The position numbers and the translations under genes were made by a program. Positions 37,744 to 49,425 of a DNA stretch of 64,000 bases are shown here, piece by piece. Under the pieces are notes generated by a model, which was given only the letters and a program-made list of their open reading frames with translations, had not been told where the DNA came from and ran no database searches. This stretch comes from Mugil cephalus (lineage: Eukaryota > Chordata > Actinopteri > Mugiliformes > Mugilidae), in assembly GCF_022458985.1 (NCBI RefSeq), contig NC_061771.1:26032001-26096000 (forward strand), read 5' to 3'. Each line of letters opens with the position of its first letter. Within the stretch, counting starts at the first letter, position 1.

Positions 37744-40700
37744 TCTGATTCCAGTGACTTCTGTCCAGTGGCACTAACTTATTAAACATGTTCACCATCT
37801 CACGTTGGTCATGGAGCAGCCAATCACAGAGCAGAGCTTTATCAACAAACCCACATTGTGAATGCAGCTCTTCACATTAATGCAAATGTTAAATAGTTGG
37901 CAATTCCATTTTTTTTTTTTTTTAGAAAGATAAAGTGACATCTGACAGTTAATGCAAAATCACTCTCTAAAGTTAATTTATTTAAAGTACATCGACAGCA
38001 CACCTCTAAGATCATCTCTCAAGTACAAACTGCTCTGTTTCACAACTTTTCCTTTTAGCTTTCAAAGAATTATTTCCCTTTAAATGTTTTCAGTGATTCG
38101 CTGGTTTACACCATCAGTGTGTGTTTAGTAAATGTGTTCTGTGTTGCAGTAGTTTATCACTGTCAGTTCCAATTGTCTTAATCAGCTGTGGACACTACAC
38201 TGTAGCTTGAAGCTCAATTTATAGTCACTGCTGAGCTTCTACACTACACTAAGCCTCTCATTCACCACACCAGAAATATAACTATAATTTCCAGTCATTT
38301 GCCCAAAATGTATTTCATTGTTAACGTGTCCCAGCGACTAAGCAAACACGGAAAATTCTCTCATGTTCAGCCTCAACAAGCCTTCTACTCAGACGTCTCC
38401 TCTATGTTCTGTGCTCTGTGCAGTATAAATGTAAACACATGAAATATTTGACTCATTACATATGACAGCTGGTCAGTGGCTTTAGTAACAACATGGTCCT
38501 GTGTGAATTCTTTAATGAACAACTTTTTGTTTGCAGCAACAGAAACTTTTGATGGTTTTATTGTTTACCAACTGGGTAACGCTTTCTATGAAGGTTGTAT
38601 TTATAATGCCCTATGAGTGCACTCATAATGTTTTGTAAGGTGTCTATAGTTTTATTAATATTATTATTATTGTAGAAATGTCAATCCTTAGTCCATGACC
38701 CCTGATCCCACCCACCCACCTCCGTCCCCAGCTCCACCCACTGTCGTAAAGCATTGACTGTATGTACTAGTCGTAAAACGGCTTTTCTTCCCTTTCTCCG
38801 CTGAGCCCTCTCCAGGACAGGTAGGATGTGTCTTAGTGCTGCTAGTGTTTTGTGAGCTAATGTCTTACTTTGCTTACATGAAGCACATGGTTTACATATT
38901 AAAGCAGGATTTCGAATGGTTTCAATCATTAAACTCAAAAATATGAAAACGATCTAACTTGTGAGGGAAAACTAGCTGTGTCTGGTGACTTTTGTCTAGC
39001 TAGCTTAAGCCACCTACGGGTAATCTGCACTGCCTGCATGATATGCGGTAACATAATGTCTCATTAGGCTGCTTTAAACAAAAAAACGTGATCTGTTTAT
39101 GTGTTTTCAATCAAACCTTTCTGCATAAAAACAAACCCAGCTAGAGCACTAAAGATTTGCCTCTGTTCTTCTTGTAGTTGCTGTCAAACAATCTCCTGAC
39201 CTCTGACCCTGAATCACCTCACCAACCCAAAGGCACTTTTAAGATCCACATCTCTAGGACCACGCCGTGCCACTTTTGTGGCCTGTTTCATGTGTTTGTG
39301 TAATGTGCTCAGAGCATTGATAATCATTCTGATTATGTGTGTTGGTTTAAATGAAAATAAAGTGAACTAAATGCATTTCTTTTGTCTTTGCTGTCCAGGC
39401 TCTCATTTCATTGTGCCTCATATTTGTTTAAAATCTTATATCTACAACACCTCATTTGCTCTACTTTACTTAAAGCTGACAAATACCACCTATGATATTA
39501 ACATAGTCATTTATAATATTGTGCATATGGGGTAAAGATGCCAAACTCAGGACTTACTTCATTGCACCTTTTGATTACACATAGTAGCTTATATCTGTTA
39601 ATAATAGTGTCATATTCTTGTCACTTTACTTAGAGATGACACATAGCACTTATGATATTGCATAGCTGTTTATAAGTGTGTGCTGTAGGGAGATGTATAC
39701 ATTATTATAACTTTATTACATATACTTATAGCTACAGATATAAAGGACTATAGTAGAAGTGTATCTCCATTGGATGTCAGAAATGTCAATCAAAAAGCAT
39801 GTATCAAAAGCAGGTATGAAAAAAAGAAATTTGGAGATACGTGTTTTTCATCAGACGGTGACATGTGGTTCTATGGTGTTAGGAATAAAATAAAATGTTG
39901 TATTATAAAAAGTGGAGTAAGTTGTGGATGAGTGGCTTCACCATGTGTCACCTATTCTTTATCAACACCAGATGCAAATACAGGTCTTCCACTCCACAAT
40001 GCTGACAGATCGTTGTCTCCAGTCGCCTGCCAGAGTCGCTCCATCCTTTGTATTTTACAAACCAAGCCTTTAACTGATGAGAATAATCTTTCCCTCTAGT
40101 TTGTCTGTTAAACTCTAACTCCAAACAGCCCTGACACAAAATACACAAAGAAACTTTTGAAGAGGATTCAAATCTTCTTTTGCAGGATCCAGTATCATTT
40201 CAGGAAACCCATCGATCCATTTTCTAACAGACGTCAATTCTTGAATCCTTTCAGAAGATATTTAGCTTCAGCCTCAGGAGACTAGTTTCATGTGGGTTTG
40301 CTTTGCAAGAATTTTCAGTGACATTAGTCCACGTGGATTGTTTATCTTTTTATGAGGCTAAGTAGATGAATTACCTGTGTGAGACGGTAACTGATGTGAA
40401 TAGTGAAACGTTTTGCTCGGAGTCGACCAGAGGAGAGCAGCAGACTTTCTACAGGTGAGGGAGTGGCTCTCCCAGAGATAAGACGATGAGCTGCTGTTGC
40501 TGCTGCTGCTGGAAGTGACGGAGTGACTTGTTCATTTTCTGAGTTGAGTTGACACAAGAAACCAGAGCTCAGAATCACAATTTACTGTCATTGAACAGCA
40601 GCACAATGACATTAAAAACTTTAAGGTTCCGATCACATAAGAAAACCAAACATTAAAACAGTAAACAATCGCTCCCATCATTCAGTTTTTCTAGCATTAA

Positions 40701-41530
40701 TGTAAGATCCTTAGAATGTGTTCAGAAAATATAAAGTAATAGTGCAAGTCCCTTCAGATATAATGACTAGATAAATAGTAGTACATAAATACATCTACTG
40801 GCAGTTAGTGCATGTTTAAGTTCAGTACAGTAATGACTGAGATAAAAGCTGCTTCTTAGTCCATTTGCACCTGTGGCGCCTCCCAGAGGGCAGCAGGTTG
40901 AATAGGTGATGGTCTGGGTGCAAAGGTGCAAACTGCCCTGAGTCATGTTTCTAGGTCTGTTTGAGCAGCGGGAGATGATTTCTTGAAACCTTCCATGAGA
41001 TATTTAGCTTCAGCCTCAGGAGACTAGTTTTATTTGCAGAGAAGTTCCCGGTCAAATTCTCCACGTTCTCCCACTAACAGCTGAAGCTGTGGCAACTTTC
41101 ATTTGTACGGTCACGTCTGTACAGAGTTTTTCAAAATGTTGCTATTCCAACAACCTGCTATGATACATGAGCCACACTACACGTTACCTCCTTAGTTCAG
41201 TAGTTGTACCTAACATGTATGCACGAGTAAAACATGATGCTGCAGTTTCACCTAAATCAAGTGTTAATGGAAACATCAACACCAGGCTCCACTTTTTGTT
41301 CAACTCATGACTTTAGTTTCGTGAAAATCTTTTTCACAACCAAACATAGTAGCTTAAAAACAGAAATATTTCTAAATGAATGGACATGACATCACACTGG
41401 GACCTTCTAAAATCAGCAGCTCTACACACAAATATACTCCAATTATGCTCCAATTTGTGACAGCAGGGGGCAGACCAAAGCAAGAAAAAAGTTAACACCA
41501 ATGAGTTCAACTCCAACCAGCTGTTCATCG
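37744..41530. other. Upstream flank of protease A, part of a segmental duplication
   Basis: No gene was recognised. Blocks are repeated elsewhere in the array: 'TGGTCATGGAGCAGCCAATC' also occurs near 43368, 46865 and 63315. 'TTTACACCATCAGTGTGTG' recurs near 53034. Sequence around 39880-40140 and 41280-41520 recurs diverged at 52460-52690 and 53920-54620. Minus frames at 38681-38938 and 40342-40578 show no family resemblance. Confidence 0.55.
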
Positions 41531-41921
41531 TGCTGTATGAGCTTGTCGGAGCATAATCAGTTCACAACGGAGGGTTCTGGACCAAGGAGGTCGGTCCAGG
41601 ATAAAACCTGGACCTATAAGGCATTACCCAGGCTAATGCTATGTTATGTTTACTGTATTTGATATGGACATCACTAATACTGATGATGAGACTGTCCCAG
41701 TGGACAGACCAGATGCTTTGCTTGGGTGTATATAGCACACATGCTAATTTTCACCACCAGTCCATAGGCGGCTTTTCTAGAAACACAGAATAATCAGCAA
41801 AAGGAAATGAGACAAATAACGTTCATAATCATAACAGTAATATCAATAACAATGATAAAATGGTATTTACACATGTGAACCTTGTTGTTTTGCCTTTAGC
41901 CATGCTTTAAGGCCTCTGTTG

Positions 41922-42651
41922 TGTCACACCGCGGTGTGGTCATGTCTTATTTTGGTGCGTTTGTCTCGTCATTTCCTGCCTTATTTTGGAAAGTAACTCT
42001 CCTCTGGTTTCAGGTCACTTGCACTTCCTCATGTGTCCCCAGTCTGATTGTGTGAGTGTGAGGGTGTTTGTCATTTTTGTCTGTTCTACCCGTGCCTGCG
42101 ATCCATGCCACAGTCTGCCTTGAGTTTATCTCGAAAGAGTGATTTTTTCTTTGTGACTTCCTAGCTTAGTTCTAGTGATTAGGTTTTCTGTTTAGAATTT
42201 GGCTGTTTTTGTTTCCTCCTTCTGGAGTGATTTTGTGTTTAGTCCTTCTTTGCTTTTCTTCCCGTTTTTTGGAATTCTTCCTTCATTTCTTAGTTATTCT
42301 TACCAGGTTTTGCTTCCTCTCTTTTGGAGCGCCTTTTTTTTTGTCAGGGATTTATTTTTCCCCTCCCGTTAGGTCAGGTTAGCTTGTTCGTTAGTGTAGT
42401 TAGTATTGTGAGTTTCCTCCCTTTTGGAGCGCCTTTTGTTTGTTAGCTTTCATAGCCGTGAGTATCTTTGTTTTTTCCTCCTCTGGAGTGATTTTACTTT
42501 GATAAGATTTCATAGCCCCATCAGGAGTTTGTTTCATAGCACTTTTATTTACACTCTGTTCGAGTTTCCTCACCCTGTAGATTCTGTGAAATAAAGTCAC
42601 CTTAACTTCCACCCCTCTGCATCGGAGTCCTGCTTTGAACCCGGCCTGACA
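41922..42651. mobile_element. Non-autonomous DNA transposon with 5-bp target duplication
   Basis: The element begins TGTCACACCGCGG, ends CCGGCCTGACA, and is flanked on both sides by TGTTG. The interior has repeated CTCCTTCTGGAGTGATTT-like and TTTTGGAGCGCCTTTT blocks and no transposase. The short terminal inverted repeat (TGTCA/TGACA) and target duplication suggest a MITE. The superfamily is not assigned. Confidence 0.5.
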
Positions 42652-42996
42652 TGTTGAAAGCATTTGCATCAGACCAAATACCAAATGACTACTACTAAAA
42701 AATATAAAATACCTAAGGTAATAAATAACTTGACGATAAGAGTCCTTGCAGTGTGTTGAAAGACAAATTCTTCTTCTTCTCCTTTAGCCCTGGTCCCAAA
42801 TGACTTGAAACTGAGTGTACTCTGTCTTTTTGAAATCATTTATTCCTGGAAATATATCAGCTTTTTTCTAGATCAACTGGAGTCTCACCAAGAGTGCAAT
42901 TGGAGTTTAATCTTCTAATGTTGCATGTATTTTTGTGATGTCATGTTAGTACGCTATATAGTACCCTGAAGAGTTTTGTGACATAATTATCCTTAA

Positions 42997-43358
42997 AGGG
43001 GACATGAAACAAACGGAACATGCACCAACATAGTGAAAGTGTACATATTTTAAACATAATGGATCATTTTTTGGTCGTACTGTCGTACTCCGTCATCGGA
43101 TCGGTCAGGTGCTTTGGCTGCAAGTGAAGAAGACGCAGTTTAGGGAGAAAATCTGTCAGTGGACGAGGCAGAAAGCTTGATTTTTCTCTCTGCTGCTTTC
43201 AGCCTCACTCCACTGCATGTCAGAGACAGATAAAAATGATTATACAAATATATATTTGATACTATTTATCCCGGGGAAGAAATTACCAACAATCTGGTGG
43301 CATTTAAATGAGACCCACCTTTACAGAAGGTTGATTGAATGTTTTTATACGTCTAAAG
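42997..43358. mobile_element. Truncated copy of the TTAA-flanked MITE
   Basis: AGGGGACATGAAACAAACGG follows a TTAA, as at 58235, and the two copies stay alike for about 360 bases. The match then breaks off and protease 5'-flank sequence begins (TGGTCATGGAGCAGCC). The right end is missing. Confidence 0.6.
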
Positions 43359-44873
43359 TCATGTTGGTCATGGAGCAGCCAATCACAGAGCAGAGCTTTA
43401 TTAACAGAATCACACTGTGAATGCAGATCTTCACATTCATGCAAATGTTAAATAGTCGACAATTCTAGTTATTTTTGGAAAGATAAAGTGACATCTGACA
43501 GTTAGTGCAAAGTTGATCTCTTGTCTAAAGCTAATTTATATAAAACGCAAAACTTCATACAACTTCATTTAAAAACTGCATTTTCAGTGTACTTGAGTTA
43601 TCTTTGACTAATATTTAAATTAGTTTGATGATGTGAAACATTTCAGGGTGACAAACAAATAAAAAAAAGAAGGAGAAGAAGTCAGGAAGGAGGCCGATAC
43701 CTTTTCACACCCCTGTAAGTATCTGAATACTCACTGACACTTAGAGAAAGGAGAAGGTGAATCAGATGAGTCATGTAACGATGGTCCTTCTGTTCACACA
43801 ATGGTGACTATTATTATTATTATTTTATTATCAGCCTCACTGGCTACAAGGCTCCATTATATACAACACTGTTATGGTTATTTTGTTATGATATACAGAT
43901 ATAATACAGACACACTCGCTCTACTGTCAGTGCAGTGTGTTTATGAAAGCAGTGTTTTGAGTTAATAACACAATATCTTAAAAAAATATATATATATATT
44001 ATTGGATGTGCTCTATATGGATGGAATAAAACTCCAGGTGGAAGATTTATTTGTATTTTCTGTCATAATTGAATTTGTCGTTGATAATGTCACACTCGTT
44101 GAGAGCAAACTTACAAGTAGTGTCCTAGTACAGGGCAAAAAACTAAGTAGTGCGGTGGATGGACTTTGACTTGAAACAAAGTAATGGTTTCACAATATTG
44201 AATAAGTCATTTAACACTGGAGATGAAACGTTCATGAATGTGATCTGTAATAACTAACATTTTTTTCTTTTTTTTTTGCATTATCTCACAAATAAACATT
44301 CTTGTTTGTCAGTGCATTATATGTATTTAACATGCACAGATCAGCCACAACATTAAAACTACTGGCAGGAAAAGTAAAGTAAATAACATCAACTATCTTG
44401 TGCCAGTTCAGTGTTCTGCTGGGAAACTTTTGGACCTGACATTCATTCCTGTGGATGTTACATGTAGCACCCACCTAGACCAGACCAGACACCCCCACCC
44501 CATAGACACGACACTACACGATATTTATCACATTTCTACTTTATATTTTATCTATGGAGTCCACTGCATTCATTCTTCCCTACAAGTTGATGTTGCATTT
44601 TGCAGCTTTCTTACTATTACTGTACTACTATGTAATGTTTAGGAACCATGAAATGAAATCTACAGTCTTGCTGAGAACAGACAGCTCACCTGTATTATTT
44701 GAAACTCTAGTAGGTGTCACATACACTAAATCTGTGTGTGTGTAATGTCAGAGAATTTTAAGTTTTCATAGAAAACAGGGTCTCATGCACGGTTTCAGTG
44801 TCACATAATATTTATTTGGGAAGAGTTTTGTGACATGTTAATCTTAAACTGCAGAACAGATCAACACATCTTT
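43359..44873. other. Protease intergenic unit without a gene
   Basis: This flank sequence is repeated nearly as a whole at 46850-48340 and 59360-60690. Shared marks include the 'ACTGACACTTAGAGAAAGG' block, a TATATATTATTGGATGTG block and 'AAGTAGTGTCCTAGTACAGG'. An R1 copy is embedded near its right end. No coding sequence was seen. Confidence 0.6.
44338..44510 (-). repeat. Dispersed repeat R1, copy 7
   Basis: Opens GATCAGCCACAACATTAAAA on the plus strand and holds 'GTAGCACCCACCTAGACC'. It sits in the same place in the duplicated unit as the copy at 60160, so it was there before the protease unit duplicated. Confidence 0.7.
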
Positions 44874-46792
44874 TCACCATGACAGACCAGTAGTAGCTCG
44901 AATCCATTGTACAAAGTCTGGGTGACAAATGTTTACAAAGCGATTTGATCGGTCCCATGCGCGTCTACCACCAGACCTGATTAAACCGTAGAGCTGACCC
45001 TTGAACACGACTCCTCCACCAGAGTCACCCTGTGAGAAAGAGGAACATGTTTATGGAAAGAGTTGCACTTTGTTAATTAAAATACTGATGAATGTTAAAC
45101 TGTTGAAAATGTTCCAGGTCAGTAGCTGTATCAACTCACAGGAGCTGCATGCACTTTAGTATCTTCACCACAGAACCAGTGGTCGTGAGTAGACCATGTG
45201 TCCCGCAGAAGGTAACCAAGGTTAGTACAGGCAACGACTTTAATATCTGCACACTGAAGAGTTGGTGATTCACCGGGTACTACAAGGAATGAAAAAAGTT
45301 CCATAGTTGTCAAATAAAATAAAACAATATCCCCATAGGATATAATCTGATGCAGGAAAAAGTTTGACCATAAATTATATCAGTTGAAATTAATCCCATT
45401 ATATTTTCAGTTTTTCAAAATAAATTTCCCAGTTAAAACACACAAAATAGAAATCAGTCCAGACTGGCATTTATGTTTTTATATTATTAAATAATAATTT
45501 AGTGACATTAAAGATCAACATACTAACACTGATAAATATTTATTATCCTGAAAAAAATAATGATAAAATAATAATTCATACAAAAATCTCACCAAATTCA
45601 TTTTTACTGTTCACGTTGGTGGGGCCATGTCCTGCGATCTGCACTGAGGCTCCCCTAGAAAAAATAATCAAAAGAAGAAAGTTACTCATTAAAAATAAAA
45701 TTTAAATAAAGGTCAGTCAGTAGTTCTGGTTCAACGTTAATTTTCATTATTTTCTTTTTTTATCATAAAGCTTCAGACAGAAAAACATTAAGGAATTATA
45801 CTAAATATGATGTAATTTACAAAAACATGTTTTGAATTAAATAGTACAAAAATGAGAAAATAAAAACAATGAACATCAATACATCTTTGACTACTCACAG
45901 TTGGGGTTTTGTCGTGCAGTCACCAAGTTTTATAGGCTGAACCTTTATTTTGAATTTTTCTATCTTTAGTAACATGATGTCATGGTCCTCGATTGTCTCA
46001 GGTGGTTTGATTACCTCCACTCTCTTTCCTGGACCTGGATGCACTCCTACAATGACAAACCTGCAAGTACAGATTATATTTTGTTTTATATCTTGCACAG
46101 TCAGTTCATTGCCAAATGAACCATTGCCAAAACTCATTTTATGTGATCAGTAAAACCATGAATACTGTTCCCTGTCAACAGCTTAATCTCATAATTTCTG
46201 TGAAGTTTGGTCTAAATTTAAAACTCAGAAATATTAAGATTTTCTCACAGTTCTGGTTTCCAGCAGTGAGCTACAGTCAGAACCCACTCGTCACTGATCA
46301 GAGAGCCTCCACAGACTAAATTATTGTTTTGATCGACCAGTTTCACGTGATACAGACGCTCTGTTGGATTACACTGTTGACCTCCAATGATTCTTTTGTG
46401 CACATCCACCACTGTGCTCACTGTGGTACCTGAAAGAGAAAATGATCTACTATGAGTTGGAACTTGGTGCTAAAATTGGTTGGTTTTACTCACTGAACAA
46501 CATAGTCACTCACTGCCTCAATGACTAAACATAGAGTTTAGATAAATCCTTTATTACAAAACACCCAACAGCCTAAATCTACTCAAATATGTAAGAAGTA
46601 TAAAAATATCAGTAATGTCCTCTTTCCATGCATTGAATGAGGGAGGGAGACAGTACATTAAATCTTCAGAACTAGCATCTGATGTATCAACAAAACATGA
46701 TGTGGTCAAGTCTCAAAATGAAGAAATCACATAAACATCATTCCCTACTCACCGACCCACAGCAGAACAAGAAGGAGCGTCAGACGAGCCAT
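44874..46792 (-). CDS. Protease B: S1A serine protease with an altered pocket (6 exons)
   Basis: Exons in order: 46792-46753, 46429-46249, 46060-45899, 45654-45593, 45279-45140, 45029-44874; phases fit, 246 codons plus stop. Signal MARLTLLLVLLWVG, propeptide ending HKR, mature start IIGG at residue 27. The triad is present: His68 in TVAHC, Asp101 in DHDIMLLKI, Ser198 in GDSGGG. The primary pocket is not trypsin-like: position 189 is His192, position 191 is Ala194 (HAAPGDSGG) and position 220 is Arg218, so both cysteines of the 191-220 disulfide are gone. Position 214 is Arg. Sister copy E keeps DACR and GVCAM at these places. It may have a new specificity or be catalytically weak. The same six-exon plan as protease A marks a tandem duplicate. 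Confidence 0.87.
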
Positions 46793-47565
46793 CGCTCTCG
46801 TTCCTCTTCCAGTGACTTCTGTCCAGTGGCACTAACTTTTTAACCATGTTCACCATCTCATGTTGGTCATGGAGCAGCCAATCACAGAGCAGAGCTTTAT
46901 CAACAGAATCACACTGTGAATGTAGATCTACACATTCATGTAAATGTTAAATAGTCGACAATTCTAGTTCCTTTTCGGAAAGATAAAGTGACATCTGACA
47001 GTTAATGCAAAGTTGATCTCTTGTCTAAAGCTAATTTATTTAAAGTACAAAAGTACTAAAGTACTTCATTTAAAAACTGCATTTTCAGTTTACCTGAGTT
47101 ATCTTTGACTAATGTTTAAATTAGTTTGATGGTGTGAAACATTTCAGCGTGACAAACATGCAAACAAATAAAAAAAAAAAGAAGGAAGGAGGCCGACAGC
47201 TTTTCACACCCCTGTATCTGAATATTCACTGACACTTAGAGAAAGGAGAAGGTGAATCAGATGAGTCATGTAACGATGGCCCCTCTGTTCAAACAGTGGT
47301 GACTATTATCATTTTTATTTTATTATCAGCCTCACTGGCTACAAGGCTCCATTATAGACAATACTGTTATGGTTATTTTGTTATGATATACAGATATAAT
47401 ACAGACACACTCGCTCTACTGTCAGTGCAGTGTGTTTATGAAAGCAGTGTTTTGAGTTAATGACACAATATCTTAAAAATATATAAATATATTATTGGAT
47501 GTGGTCTATACAGATGGAATACAACTCCGGGTGGAAAATGTTTTTGTATTTTGTGTCATAATAAG

Positions 47566-48074
47566 GGGTACGGGGCAACACCAGAGCCCCAAGGCCCTAT
47601 TGTTACCCCACGTGTTTCTTCTCTTTTTTTTTACCTCTTTGTCCCTGTTTTCGTCCCTTAACTTGTCCTACAGCTTGAAGAGTTGCAGGGTGAGTTATGT
47701 ATCAAAACCTGCGGTTTGATAGGGATCGGTGTGCTATTACTTTTCTTAACAAAATACGAATATGAAACTGCAACAAATTTCCTATTGAATATGAATGGGA
47801 CAGCTGAAAAAAGCACGCAAAAAACACACTTTTTCAAAAGTCTACTCTAAAGACTTCATTCGAACTTGAAAATGTAGACACAAGCCTTGTGTACTGGTGT
47901 ATTACTCCTCATTTTGATAGGTCTTTTAGTATTTGATCAATCACTGTTCAATGACCATGAAAGTTTCTCTTGAAAGTCGTTCTAGAGTGCGGAATGTTGC
48001 TACTTAGAGGGAGAGAACGGGTGTGAAATTGGTTGAAGATTTTCTCTTTCCATGTTCATCCCAGCCACAACAGA
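47566..48074. mobile_element. Insertion between locally duplicated flanks
   Basis: The array unit at 47470-47565 (TTATTGGATGTGGTCTATAC to TTTTGTGTCATAAT) is repeated at 48075-48170. About 510 bases of unrelated sequence lie between them, opening AAGGGGTACGGGGCAACACC. No transposase frame was seen. An insertion plus local duplication is inferred from the other array units, which lack this piece. Confidence 0.45.
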
Positions 48075-48348
48075 ATATCTTAAAAATATATATATATATT
48101 ATTGGATGTGCTCTCTATGGATGGAATAAAACTCCGGGTGGAAAATGTTTTTGTATTTTGTGTCATAATTGAATTTTTCGTTGATAATGTCAAATAAATC
48201 TAAATAAATCTGTGTTTGTGTAATGTTAGAGAATTTAAAATTTTCATAGAAAACAGGTTCTCATGCACGGTTTCAGTGTCACATAATATTTACTCTGGAA
48301 GAATTTTGCGTCATGTTTATTTCAAACCACAGAACAGACCACATTTTT

Positions 48349-48950
48349 TCACCATGACAGACCAGTAGTAGCTCGAATCCATTTGAATATATTTGATTGT
48401 TCCATTGTGCATTCACCACCACCCTGGATTAAACCGTAGAGCCGGCCATTGACCACGACTCCTCCACCAGAGTCACCCTGTGAGAAAGAGGAACATGTTT
48501 ATGGAAAAAGTTGCACTTTGTTAATTAAAATACTGATGAATGTTAAACTACTGAAAATGTTCCAGGGCAGTAGCTGTATCAACTCACACGACATGCATCC
48601 ACTCCCGGAGCTTAACCACAGAACCAGTGCGTGCGAGAATATAATTTGAGGCAGGAAACTGTTTGACTGTAACATAAATGATATCAGTTGAAATTAATCC
48701 CATTATATTTTCAGTTTTTCAAAATAAATTGCCCAGTTAAAACAAACAAAATAGAAATCAGTCCAGACTGGCATTTATGTTTTTATATTATTAAATAATA
48801 ATTTAGTGTCATTAAAGATCAACACTGATACATATTTATTATCCTGAAAATAATAATGATAAAATAATAATTCATACAAAAATCTCACCAAATTTATTTT
48901 TACTGGTCACGTTGGTGGAGCCATGTCCTGCAATCTGCAGCACGTCTCCC
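48349..48950 (-). pseudogene. Protease C: broken copy (exons 4-6 only)
   Basis: Exon 6 (48477-48349) still reads GDSGGGVVVNGRLYGLIQGGG but has an in-frame loss of 27 bases. This removes the FVNICHPDF region, including Cys232, before it rejoins KWIRATTGLSW. Exon 5 (from 48588) keeps about 40 bases ending in DACR, then runs straight into intron-like sequence, so most of it is deleted. Exon 4 (48950-48889) is recognisable, but its acceptor AG is mutated to TG. Exons 1-3 were not found upstream. No functional product is expected. Confidence 0.85.
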
Positions 48951-49257
48951 ATAGATAAAATAACATTACATTTACTTATTATCATTTCAATTTTAAAATT
49001 CTTCAGATCCAAACACTAAAAAACTAAACAAATAAACAAAAAGAAAAAAAAAATAATAAAATAAAGGTCAGTCAGTAGCTCTAGCTCAATGTTAATTTTC
49101 ATTATTTTCCTTTTTTATTATGTTTGTTTATTATAAAGCTTCAGACAGAAAAGCATTGTGGAACTAGAAAATTCCCTCTGGGAAACTTTGAACGGCCTAT
49201 GGGAGCTAATGCCGGGGGTACCGTCTCTGTCAACATGGGAATTAGCACTAAGCACTC

Positions 49258-49425
49258 TGCCTACATTTAGCACAATTAGCTTATGGTTAGCACAGTTAGC
49301 TTACAGTGAGTAGAGGTAACCTGCAGTTAGCACACTTAACTCACATTTAGCACAGTTAGCTTACGGTTAGCACAGTTAGCTTACGGTTAGCACAGTTTGC
49401 CTACATTTAGCACAGTTAGCCTGTG
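49258..49425. repeat. Minisatellite of GTTAGC-type units
   Basis: About eight imperfect units of roughly 20 bases around CAGTTAGCTTACGGTTAGCA run in tandem, some with CTACATTTAGCA instead. No gene was seen from here to the LINE at 50.5 kb. Confidence 0.85.

Noticed and set aside
38681..38938. 86-codon minus frame upstream of protease A
   Set aside because: No recognised motif, no partner exons in phase, and it lies in duplicated flank without array exons.
42400..42684. 95-codon minus frame with Lys-rich end
   Set aside because: It lies across the end of the non-autonomous element at 41922-42651 and reads its repeated modules. No conserved domain.
48349..48950. Protease C as a functional short isoform
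   Set aside because: The exon 4 acceptor is mutated, exon 5 is mostly deleted, exon 6 has lost its last disulfide cysteine, and exons 1-3 are absent.
49258..49425. Repeated ~20-bp units resembling a CRISPR array
   Set aside because: There are no unique spacers between the units, and the setting is vertebrate. It is a simple minisatellite.
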